Source: CAYYFX01 sp964571855
GTDB taxonomy: Bacteria; ARS69
DNA length: 64,000 nucleotides
Direction of reading: 5' to 3'
Assembly (NCBI GenBank): GCA_964571855.1
Contig: CAZNDO010000002.1
Coordinates: 372,001 to 436,000 of the forward strand
The position numbers were made by a program, and so were the translations under genes. Below the pieces are notes generated by a model. That model saw only the letters and a list, made by a program, of their open reading frames with translations. It was not told the DNA's origin and ran no database searches. Below are positions 33,302 to 41,210 of the stretch, piece by piece (position 1 is the first letter of the stretch; every line of letters starts with the position of its first letter).

Positions 33302-35944
33302 CTAGCGCAGCCGCACGACCTTCCGGTGGAACGTCCGCGCGTCCACCTGCACCTCGACGAAGTAGACGCCCGCCGCGGCGGTCCGCCCGCCGTCGTCGCG
33401 GCCGTCCCACACCAGCTGGTGCCGCGCCGCCTCGAGCGACCCGTCCACGAGCGTCCGCACGTGCCGGCCGGCCGCGTCGAACACGCGCGCGGCGACCCGG
33501 GAGCGCTCCGGCAGCGCCAGCTCCAGGCCGAGCTTCCCGCGCGCCGGATTCGGGCGCGGCGTGCCCACGTACAGCACGCCCGGCGCCGCGGCCGCGGGCG
33601 ACACGTCGGTGGTGATGGGCCCGAGCGGCAGGACGAGCGACGCCATGGTCACCGGCGCGGCCTTCCCCGCCGCCAGCCACGCCGCGTGCAGCTCGTCGCC
33701 CGCGGAGTTCGTGGTGTTCGCGTCGCGCAGGAACTCCACGTACTCCTTCGTCGTCGTCTGGTACAGCAGCGCCACGTGCGCCGTCTCCGCCGCCTGCGGC
33801 AGGAAGTACGGCGTGTCGTCCCAGTACTGCCCGTCGGCGTACACGTGCCCGACCGGCGGCGACTGGATCTCGTCGAACGCCGCGTTCGTGAAGCCGCGGG
33901 GCGGGATGCGGTTGTCGGAGTACACCGTGTCGCTGAGCACGAAGTGGAAGGACGGCCCCGCCGGCATGCCGAGCGCGGCGGCCAGCCCGGGGGAGAGCCC
34001 CGGATGGGTCTCGTACACCTTCAGCTGCGGGTCCTCCGGCAGTTCCCCGGTGGCCGGCTCCCACCGGCCGGACTCGAACACCGTGACCCCCGTGGCGTCG
34101 ACCGCCCGCACGTGCAGCCAGATGCGCCGCCCCTCGGGGTATCCCGAGGGCAGGCGATGCCCGGTCTCGTTCGTCACGCGCACCGTCAGGCCGAAGTCCT
34201 CCGGCGTGCCCTCCAGCGTGGCCGCCAGCTGCAGCATGTCCACCGCGCGCTGCTTCGCGGCGGCGAGCTGCGCGGCGTCCACCTCGCCCGGCCACATCGC
34301 GGCCAGGAGATCCGGCACGAACGCATTGCCGCCCGTGAGATCGTGCAGGGCCAGGTCCGGCCGGTTCGGCGACCCGCCCACGTTGCTGGCCTTCCCCGCC
34401 ACGTCCCGCATGTGGCAGTCCTGGCACGTGGACACGATCCCGTCCGCCTTCGTCCCGGCGAACTGCGGGGCGTACACGCCGCCCGCGGCATAGGCCGAGC
34501 GGCTCCACTCGCTGAACGTCCGCTCCACGGGCGCCATGTTGCGAAGGTCGAAGTCCGGGTGCTCCGCGTCCAGCGCTGCCGGCGCGTAGGACCGCGGGCC
34601 CGTCCGCACGAACACCGGGTTGCTCACGTCATGGCAGGTGCCGCACAGGTCGGCGCTGCGGTGGAACGGCGAGTACGCCACGTCGTGGCTGGCCTGCGCG
34701 TCGGAGCGCGGGCCGCGGCGCAGGGACGCCGGGTCGTTGATGAACTGGCCGTTCGCGTACTGCAGCGGCAGCGGATCCACCGTGGCGAGGACCGCCGCGT
34801 CCTGCGGCGGGCTCAGCCCCTCCACGTACTCCCGGTCCACGGCGCGGTGACAGAAGTCGCACTGCACGCCCTCGCGATCCGTCGCGTTGAGCTGGCCGCC
34901 GCTCGTGTCCACGCTGCGGCCGTCCTGCCAGCCGCCCGGCGTGTGGCAGCGCAGGCACAGGTCCCCCACCGAGGGAGCGTCCTGCTCGGCGACCGCGAGG
35001 CACGCCAGGAACAGCGGATCGCGGGCGGCCTGCCCCATCATGCTGCCGCGCCAGTTGTGCCAGGGCTCCACGGCCGGGTTGTACCCGCCGTGGCAGCCGG
35101 CGCAGTCCGTTGGGTTCAGCAGGGTGGCGCCCTCGTGCGGCTGCGTCCCGGGGAGCTTCATGTCGCGAAGCGACGTCGGGACGATGCCGCCGGGGACCGC
35201 CGCGATCGTGAACGCGAGATCGCTGTCGTCGTGGCCGGCGTTGCCCACCGTGTCCACGGCCTCCACCCGGATGCGGCTCAGGGCCCCGGGGAAGTTCGGG
35301 ACGAACCACGCGAACGACCCGGAGGGGGGCGCCCGACGCGCGACCGGCTCGTAGGTGAGCCCGTCGTCGTCCGACAGGAGGATGTTCACGTGCGCCACGC
35401 CGCTGGCGTCCGTGGCCGTGTACGTGACCGTGTACGGGACGCCGGCCTGCAGCCACTCCCCGCCGTCGGGTCCGAGCACGGTCACCGTGGGCGGCGTCAC
35501 ATCCCCGCCCCCGGCCGGCACGAGGTGCGGCGTCACCTCGGCAAGGACCACGCTCGAGATGCCGCCGACGTTGGCCGGGGTCAGCCCGGGGAACGTGGGC
35601 GTGTTCGCGAACAGCGTGCTCGTGACCTCGGTCAGCGTGCTGAAGCCGTCCCCGTCCGAATCCGCGGGCTCCGCGGTGGCGACGGCCTGGGCCCGGGTCA
35701 AACCCCCGTTCAGCCCGATCTGGATCGCGAGACCGTAGGGGTTCTTGGGGCCGGCGCCGTCGAAGTCCAGGTGGCACACGCCGCAGTGCGACGCGTTGCT
35801 GGGCAGGTTGTCCAGCGCGCTGCCCACGGCCGTGGGGTAGCGGGCGAAAAATTCGGACCGGATGTTGGGGCGGGCGGAAGCCGCGCTTGCCGCGAGCAGG
35901 GCGGCCAGGAACGCGGCGGCCAGGAGATGGCGAGGACCAAACAT
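33302..35944 (-). CDS. Secreted hexaheme cytochrome c with FlgD-like tail
   Basis: An 880-residue exported protein. Signal peptide residues 1-24 (ASAASA-RP). Six CxxCH heme sites are seen: CGVCH near residue 54, CAGCH, CLRCH, CDFCH, CGTCH and CQDCH. Between the first two is an Ig-like region (DVTPPTVTVLGPDGGEW ... SFAWFVPNF). The region RLPSGYPEGRRIWLHV resembles the end part of cytochrome c554-like multiheme proteins. The last 80 residues are the FlgD-like module ending VVRLR. It may carry electrons at the cell surface. It faces the cbb3 block tail to tail. A TAGAAT -10-like box lies upstream on the minus strand at 36014-36019. Confidence 0.88.
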   Translation of the reverse strand: MFGPRHLLAAAFLAALLAASAASARPNIRSEFFARYPTAVGSALDNLPSNASHCGVCHLDFDGAGPKNPYGLAIQIGLNGGLTRAQAVATAEPADSDGDGFSTLTEVTSTLFANTPTFPGLTPANVGGISSVVLAEVTPHLVPAGGGDVTPPTVTVLGPDGGEWLQAGVPYTVTYTATDASGVAHVNILLSDDDGLTYEPVARRAPPSGSFAWFVPNFPGALSRIRVEAVDTVGNAGHDDSDLAFTIAAVPGGIVPTSLRDMKLPGTQPHEGATLLNPTDCAGCHGGYNPAVEPWHNWRGSMMGQAARDPLFLACLAVAEQDAPSVGDLCLRCHTPGGWQDGRSVDTSGGQLNATDREGVQCDFCHRAVDREYVEGLSPPQDAAVLATVDPLPLQYANGQFINDPASLRRGPRSDAQASHDVAYSPFHRSADLCGTCHDVSNPVFVRTGPRSYAPAALDAEHPDFDLRNMAPVERTFSEWSRSAYAAGGVYAPQFAGTKADGIVSTCQDCHMRDVAGKASNVGGSPNRPDLALHDLTGGNAFVPDLLAAMWPGEVDAAQLAAAKQRAVDMLQLAATLEGTPEDFGLTVRVTNETGHRLPSGYPEGRRIWLHVRAVDATGVTVFESGRWEPATGELPEDPQLKVYETHPGLSPGLAAALGMPAGPSFHFVLSDTVYSDNRIPPRGFTNAAFDEIQSPPVGHVYADGQYWDDTPYFLPQAAETAHVALLYQTTTKEYVEFLRDANTTNSAGDELHAAWLAAGKAAPVTMASLVLPLGPITTDVSPAAAAPGVLYVGTPRPNPARGKLGLELALPERSRVAARVFDAAGRHVRTLVDGSLEAARHQLVWDGRDDGGRTAAAGVYFVEVQVDARTFHRKVVRLR

Positions 35945-36064
35945 GGAAACCCCCGGGGCTCAGGGTGGTGCCGCGAAGCGGAGCGGTTCCCGGGGGCGGG
36001 GACCTCCACATCCATTCTACCGCGGTGCGGTCCCGCGCCCAGGGCCGCCCCGGGTTCGCCCGGC

Positions 36065-36093
36065 TTGTCACCCCGTCGCGGGCGTCCTAGGCT
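36065..36093 (+). promoter_or_regulatory. Promoter of corA
   Basis: TTGTCA (36065-36070) and TAGGCT (36088-36093) are spaced 17 nt; the RNA would start near 36100, about 14 nt before the ATG, leaving just room for the GGGAGGAA ribosome site. Confidence 0.5.
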
Positions 36094-36113
36094 GCCTCGC
36101 GCGGGAGGAAGCC

Positions 36114-37196
36114 ATGGGATCGAGTCGATCGCGCCGGCGGAAGACGAGGCGCAGCCCTCCGGGAACGGCGCCGGGAACGCTCCGCACCGTCGTGGACGCG
36201 CCGGCGCCGCGCCTGACCGTGATGTCGTTCGGGCCGGATGCCTTCGAGGAGGCACCCCTGCCCGATCCGGACGGCCTTGCCGCCCGGATCGGCCGGCAAC
36301 CCGTCACGTGGATCGACGTGGCCGGCATCGGCGACCCCGCCGCCATCGAGCGCATCGGCGGCGTGCTGGACATCCATCGCCTCGCGCTGGAGGACGTGCT
36401 GCACGTCGACCAGCGACCCAAGGTGGAGGAATACGGGAAGCTCGTGTACGTCGTGGTCCGCATGGTGGGGCCCGACGGCGCGATCGAGGGCGAGCAGCTG
36501 AGCCTGTTCCTGGGCGAGTCGTTCGTGGCCACGTTCCAGGAGAAGCAGGAGAACGGCGACTGCCTGGACCCCGTGCGCTCCCGCATCCGGTCCGGCGGTC
36601 CGCGGCTCCGCCAGGGCGCGCCGGCGTACCTCCTCTACGCGATCCTCGACACGGTAGTGGACGCGTACTTCCCCGTGCTGGAGCGCATGGGCGACCGCCT
36701 GGAGGCGATCGAGGACGCGCTCCTGGAGAACCCGGATCCGAAGCTGGCGCGGGAGCTGCACGCGCTGCGCCGGGACCTGCTGACGCTGCGCCGGGCCATC
36801 TGGCCGCTGCGCGACGTGCTGGGCACGCTCCTGCGCGAGGAGCGCCGGCTCATCGATCCGTCGCTGGCCGTGTACTTCCGCGATTGCCAGGACCACGCGA
36901 TCCGGCTGCTGGAGCTGCTGGAGGTGAACCGCGAGCTCGCGAACGGGCTCCTGGATCTCTACCTGTCCCTGTCCAGCCACCGCGTCGGCGAGATCACGAA
37001 GGTGCTCACGATCGTGGCCACGGTGTTCATCCCGCTGTCCTTCATCGCCGGGCTCTGGGGCATGAACTTCGACACGAGCCTGCCGTGGAACATGCCGGAG
37101 CTGCGCTGGGAGTTCGGCTACCCGTTCGCGCTCGGCGTCATGGCGCTCGTGGCGGGCGGTATGCTGGCGTTCTTCCGCCGCCGCGGCTGGTTCTGA
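36114..37196 (+). CDS. corA: Magnesium/cobalt transport protein CorA
   Basis: A 360-residue divalent-cation channel. A long cytosolic alpha/beta and coiled-helix domain leads to two C-terminal membrane helices, the first ending with IAGLWGMNFDTSLPW, which holds the GMN selectivity motif. Other family segments are VTWIDVAGIGD, LEDVLHVDQRPKVEEYG, VRMV and LTIVATVFIPLSFIAG. Magnesium binding between cytosolic domains should gate the pore. The first 25 residues are Arg/Ser-rich. ATG 36114 has a GGGAGGAA site. Confidence 0.93.
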   Translation: MGSSRSRRRKTRRSPPGTAPGTLRTVVDAPAPRLTVMSFGPDAFEEAPLPDPDGLAARIGRQPVTWIDVAGIGDPAAIERIGGVLDIHRLALEDVLHVDQRPKVEEYGKLVYVVVRMVGPDGAIEGEQLSLFLGESFVATFQEKQENGDCLDPVRSRIRSGGPRLRQGAPAYLLYAILDTVVDAYFPVLERMGDRLEAIEDALLENPDPKLARELHALRRDLLTLRRAIWPLRDVLGTLLREERRLIDPSLAVYFRDCQDHAIRLLELLEVNRELANGLLDLYLSLSSHRVGEITKVLTIVATVFIPLSFIAGLWGMNFDTSLPWNMPELRWEFGYPFALGVMALVAGGMLAFFRRRGWF

Positions 37197-37210
37197 AGAC
37201 GCGAGGGAGT

Positions 37211-37299
37211 TGGTGCCGGTGGCCGGACTCGAACCGGCACGACCCGTGAAGGTCAGCGGATTTTGAGTCCGCCGCGTCTACCAGTTCCACCACACCGGC
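37211..37299 (-). tRNA. tRNA-Leu (CAA)
   Basis: Read on the minus strand, an 89-nt class II tRNA begins GCCGGTG and ends in CACCGGC-A-CCA with encoded CCA. The anticodon arm is GCGGA-CTCAAAA-TCCGC, giving anticodon CAA (reads UUG). A long variable arm (TGACCTTCACGGGTCG region) and the T-loop GGTTCGAGTCC confirm a leucine tRNA. It ends 14 nt after the convergent corA stop. Confidence 0.93.
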
Positions 37300-37374
37300 A
37301 CGGCGCGCAGTGTACACGAGGCCGGCGGGCCGGGCGACGCGGCCGGGACCGGCGCGGCGCGGCCGCGATCCGTC

Positions 37375-37403
37375 TTGACCGCCCCGGGACTCCCCGCTAG
37401 TCT
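37375..37403 (+). promoter_or_regulatory. Promoter of tRNA-Ala
   Basis: TTGACC (37375-37380) and TAGTCT (37398-37403) are spaced 17 nt, about 75 nt before the mature tRNA 5' end. Confidence 0.5.
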
Positions 37404-37477
37404 TCTCGGGCTTCGCGCCGATCCCGGGCGCCGTCCCCCCGACGGACGGCCACGAACCCGGTCGGCGCGCCGAAGGA

Positions 37478-37553
37478 GGGGCTGTAGCTCAGTTGGGAGA
37501 GCGCATGACTGGCAGTCATGAGGTCACGAGTTCGATCCTCGTCAGCTCCACCA
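37478..37553 (+). tRNA. tRNA-Ala (GGC)
   Basis: A 76-nt cloverleaf with encoded CCA. The acceptor GGGGCTG pairs with CAGCTCC and contains the G3-U70 pair that identifies alanine tRNAs. D-loop TAGCTCAGTTGGGAGAGC, anticodon arm CATGA-CTGGCAG-TCATG with anticodon GGC, and T-arm GTTCGATC are all intact. It reads the GCC and GCU codons; GCC is heavily used in this GC-rich genome. Confidence 0.95.
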
Positions 37554-37561
37554 TCTTCCGG

Positions 37562-37587
37562 GGGCCGCAGCCGACAGGTTGCGGCCC
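37562..37587. terminator. Hairpin after tRNA-Ala
   Basis: An 8-bp stem (GGGCCGCA with its complement) and a 10-nt loop lie 8 nt after the tRNA and 19 nt beyond the stop of the convergent TPR gene. Confidence 0.6.
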
Positions 37588-37605
37588 TCCGCGTTCGCGG
37601 CCCCA

Positions 37606-39315
37606 TCAGGACTCGTCGCGGGTCTGCCGCTCCTCCTCGATCTCGTCCTCCACGTCCGCGAGCCGCTCGCGCACGCGCCGGCGCTCGTCCGGCGTGAGGT
37701 AACCCGCGCCGAGCGCGCGCTCCCAGCTTTCCTTCGCCTCCGCCTTCCAGCCCTCGCGGTCGAAGACCTCGGCGATCCGCGCGAGCGCCCGCGGCTCCGC
37801 GGGGTGGCGCCGCGAGAGCTCCTCCCACTGGCGCACCGCCTCCGCCTTGTCGCCCTTCTCCACCGCGACGCGCAGGAGCCCCTCCCGCGCCGCGATCCGC
37901 TCGCCGAGCGCGAGCTGCTCGCTCCACAGCGCGGCCGCCTCCTCCGTGCGCTTCACCACGCGCAGCGCCTCCGCGCGCAGAGCGGCCGCATCGCCCGCGC
38001 CCGCGGCGGCGTCATCGGTCCACGCGAGCGCGGCCGCCGGGAATCCCGCGCGCAACTGCACCAGCGCGAGGAGGGCGCGGCGCGGATCGTCCGGCGGCAC
38101 CGAATCCCGCTCCGCCACCAGATCGTGGTACGGGAGATCCCCGTCCAGCAGGCGCTCGTGCGCAACCTCCAGCGGATCGTCGCCCGCGGGCTCCGGCACC
38201 TCGTCCCACCGCCCTTGCGCCATGAGCAGCCGCGACAGCCGGTCGCGCGCCGGCGCGAACCCGGGCGCGATCGCGAGCGCCGAGCGGTACGACTCCACCG
38301 CCGCCTCCTCGTTGCCGCGCCGCTCCAGCAGCTCGCCGAGGCGAGTGAGCGGCAGCACGTCGCCGAACTGCCCGGTGACGGCGGCGGCCAGCTCCTCCAG
38401 CGCCGCCTCCGTGTGTCCCGCGTCCTCGTCCAGCCGCGCGAGCGACAGCCGCGCCGTCGGCGCCAGCACGGGCCACGCCTCCGCCACGCGCGCCAGCTTC
38501 GCGCGCGCCTCCTCGGTGCGGCCCAAGGCGCGCAGCGCCAGCCCCGCGTCCAGCTCCGCGGCGGGCATCGGGCCGAGCCGCTCCGCCTTCTCGTCCTCCA
38601 GGGCGCGGACCGCCCGGGCGCCGGCCAGGCGCGCCACCTGCCCGAGGCCGTAGTGTGCCGCCTGCAGCACCTCGCGCGGCGCCGGCTCCGCGAGGGCATC
38701 GAGGAACGCGTCCCGCGCCTCGTCCCGGCGCCCGAGCGCGAGCAGCGCGTTCCCGCGCAGCACCGCGGCCGCGCCCCCGTCCACGCCCTCCAGCGCGAGC
38801 ACGGCCTCGTGGAAGCGCGCCTGCGTGCTCCACGAGAACGCGCGCAGCCGCGCCCGGCGCTCGTCCGGTCCGGCGGTGTCGGGTTCGGCGGTGAGCCGGT
38901 CCGCGGCGCGGAACTGGCCGCGCCGCACGTACAGCGCGTGCAGCTCGGTCCGCGCCTCCGCGTCCACCTCCGGCCGCTCCAGCAGGTCGCGGTAGACCTG
39001 CGCCGCATCCCAGTCCTCGCCCAGCCGCTCGAGGAGCCGCGCCTCCAGGAGCCGCAGCGGCGCCGCGTCGCCGGGATCCGGCCGCCGGGCGATCAGCTTG
39101 CGCAGCCGCTCGAGCGCCGGCCTGTCCTGCCCGCGTTCGATCAGCGCGCGCACGTCCGCCGGAGTCGTCTCGTCCAGCTCGGTCTTGCGGGCCACGGTCT
39201 TGGCCTCGGGTAGCCCCTCCGGGGGTGCCTCGGGCGGGGAAATCGGGGATGATGGAGCCGGAGTGCCCGCGACCAGGATGATCAGCGCGAGCGGCAAATG
39301 GGCGGGGAACGACAC
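37606..39315 (-). CDS. Exported TPR-repeat protein
   Basis: A 569-residue protein with an N-terminal hydrophobic export segment (VSFPAHLPLALIILVAGTPA) then a Pro-rich linker and a series of alanine-rich tetratricopeptide repeats (for example RRGNEEAAVESYRSALAIAPGFAPARDRL). The C-terminus is charged (RRRVRERLADVEDEIEEERQTRDES) and likely helical. No enzymatic motif; such proteins scaffold complexes or assist outer-membrane assembly. GTG 39315 is used because the export signal starts there. It diverges from the sulfatase-fold gene with 45 nt between them, so their promoters must overlap. Confidence 0.8.
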   Translation of the reverse strand: MSFPAHLPLALIILVAGTPAPSSPISPPEAPPEGLPEAKTVARKTELDETTPADVRALIERGQDRPALERLRKLIARRPDPGDAAPLRLLEARLLERLGEDWDAAQVYRDLLERPEVDAEARTELHALYVRRGQFRAADRLTAEPDTAGPDERRARLRAFSWSTQARFHEAVLALEGVDGGAAAVLRGNALLALGRRDEARDAFLDALAEPAPREVLQAAHYGLGQVARLAGARAVRALEDEKAERLGPMPAAELDAGLALRALGRTEEARAKLARVAEAWPVLAPTARLSLARLDEDAGHTEAALEELAAAVTGQFGDVLPLTRLGELLERRGNEEAAVESYRSALAIAPGFAPARDRLSRLLMAQGRWDEVPEPAGDDPLEVAHERLLDGDLPYHDLVAERDSVPPDDPRRALLALVQLRAGFPAAALAWTDDAAAGAGDAAALRAEALRVVKRTEEAAALWSEQLALGERIAAREGLLRVAVEKGDKAEAVRQWEELSRRHPAEPRALARIAEVFDREGWKAEAKESWERALGAGYLTPDERRRVRERLADVEDEIEEERQTRDES

Positions 39316-39360
39316 GGAAGCGCCTCTCTCGGGGAAGGGCGAAGGGGGATTCTGGACACG

Positions 39361-41202
39361 ATGGGGCCGGATGTAAAGCGACCCGGGACGGCGCTGGGCG
39401 GGGCCGCGTTCCTGCGCGTCGGGGCGCTCGCGGGCGCGACGGTGGGCGCCGCCGCCGGGCTCGCGGACGGGCTCTCCGCCCTGCACCTCGCGGGCCGGCT
39501 CCCCTTCGCGGTCGGCGCGATGGGCCTCCTCGGCACGGTCCTCGGGACCCTCGGGGCGTTGCTGCTCCTGGGCCGGCCCCGGGCCCGCGCGGACGTGGCC
39601 TCCGCGCTGGCGGCCGTGGCCGCGCTCGCGGCGTTCCCGCTCCTCGCCGCGGCCCTCGCGCTGCTTGCGAATCGTGTCGTCCTGCGGGGAACGCACTTCC
39701 TCAGCCCCAAGAGCCTCGCGGCCGACGCCGCGGCGCTGGTGGTGGCCGCCCTCCTGGCGTTCGCCCTCGAGCGCGGGCTCCGCCGTGCGCTCCGCGGGGC
39801 GAGCGCCGCGCGCCCTCCCGCCCCGGCGGCCGCGGCCCTCGTGCTGGCGGCGCTCCTCGCCGCCGTTGCGATCCCCGGCCTGCGCGGACCGGGCGGGACC
39901 CCGGACCCCGCGCTCCCGCCCATCGTCCTCGTCTCCATCGACACGCTGCGCCCGGACCGGCTCTCCGCGGGCGGCGACCCGCGCGGCACGTCCCCCGCCA
40001 TCGACCGGCTCCTCCGCGAGGGCCTCCAGTTCGCGGAGGCCATCACCGTCTCCCCCGGCTCCGCCGGCGGCCACGCCGCGCTGCTCACGTCGCGCTACCC
40101 CGTCTCCAGCGGGGTGTTCGCGAACTTCTCCGTGATGGACACCAGCGTGGTCACGCTCGCGGAGATCCTGCGCGCCGAGGGCTACCGCACCGGCGGCTTC
40201 GTGACGAACACGTTCCTCGGGCGCCGCTTCCGCTTCGACCAGGGGTTCGACGCGTATGTCGAGTCCGGCATGGTGGAGCGTCTCGAGGCGCGAAGTCCCG
40301 CCGCGCTCGCGCGCAGCCTCGCGCTCGTGCAGATCGCGGACCGGGCCCGCGTGCGGCTGCAGCCCGGCTACGACCCCAGCTTCGAGACCGCGCTGCGCTG
40401 GTTGCGCGAGTCCCGCGCGCCCGCGTTCCTGTTCGTCCACCTCATGGACGTGCACTCGCCGTACGCGCCGCCGCATCCGTACGGTCCGCGCTTCGGCGCC
40501 GACCCGGACGCGGGCCGCCCCGGGCCCGCGCGGCGGAACCGGTTCGGCTGGCGCCCGTCCGAGCCCGCGTACGCCGCGGAGGTCCGCTTCGCGGACGCCA
40601 AGATCCGCCGGCTCGTGCGCGCGCTGGAGGAGGGCGGCCTCCTGGATGCCGGGATCCTGGTGCTCACGTCCGATCACGGCGAGAACCTCGACGACCATGA
40701 CCCGCCCTTCTCCCACGGCACCACGATGTACGACGCCACCGTGCGCATCCTCGCCGGAGTGCGCGCGCCCGCGTTCGGACTGCGCCGCGGCGTCGAGGCG
40801 ACGCCCTTCGAGAACGTGGACGTGCCGCCCACGATCGCGGCGCTCCGCGACGCGCCGCCGCACGCGGTCTGGGAGGGACGCGCATTCCACCCCGCCGCGC
40901 CCCCGCCGCGAGGACCCTCCTGGGTGCAGCTGGACCGGGACTTCGCCGCGCGCACGCCCGACACGAAGCTGATCCTGCGCGCGGACGGGACGCGCACGCG
41001 CTTCGACCTGGGCACCGACCCCGGCGAAACGCGGCCGGCCGAGCCCGGTCCCGCGGAGACAACCGAGGCGGAGGCCGCCCTCGCCGCGTGGATGGCGGCG
41101 CACGCCACGCGCCTGTACCTGGAGGATGCGCGCGCCATCGCGCCGGCGGAGCTGCCGGCCGACGTCGTGGAGAAGCTGAAGGCGCTGGGCTACGTGGAGT
41201 AG
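39361..41202 (+). CDS. Membrane sulfatase-fold protein with altered nucleophile site
   Basis: A 613-residue protein. Residues 1-185 contain about four to five membrane helices. Residues about 195-600 are an alkaline phosphatase-like/sulfatase domain: LVSIDTLRPDRLS (first metal Asp), SAGGHAALLTSRYP at the nucleophile position, FVHLMDVHSPYAPP and TSDHGENLDDH (metal ligands), ending DVVEKLKALGYVE, a common sulfatase tail. The usual C/S-x-P-x-R formylglycine motif is replaced by S-A-G-G-H, so normal sulfatase activation is unlikely; it may be a phosphotransferase or hydrolase using Ser. The substrate is unknown. Confidence 0.82.
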   Translation: MGPDVKRPGTALGGAAFLRVGALAGATVGAAAGLADGLSALHLAGRLPFAVGAMGLLGTVLGTLGALLLLGRPRARADVASALAAVAALAAFPLLAAALALLANRVVLRGTHFLSPKSLAADAAALVVAALLAFALERGLRRALRGASAARPPAPAAAALVLAALLAAVAIPGLRGPGGTPDPALPPIVLVSIDTLRPDRLSAGGDPRGTSPAIDRLLREGLQFAEAITVSPGSAGGHAALLTSRYPVSSGVFANFSVMDTSVVTLAEILRAEGYRTGGFVTNTFLGRRFRFDQGFDAYVESGMVERLEARSPAALARSLALVQIADRARVRLQPGYDPSFETALRWLRESRAPAFLFVHLMDVHSPYAPPHPYGPRFGADPDAGRPGPARRNRFGWRPSEPAYAAEVRFADAKIRRLVRALEEGGLLDAGILVLTSDHGENLDDHDPPFSHGTTMYDATVRILAGVRAPAFGLRRGVEATPFENVDVPPTIAALRDAPPHAVWEGRAFHPAAPPPRGPSWVQLDRDFAARTPDTKLILRADGTRTRFDLGTDPGETRPAEPGPAETTEAEAALAAWMAAHATRLYLEDARAIAPAELPADVVEKLKALGYVE

Positions 41203-41210
41203 CGCACGGA

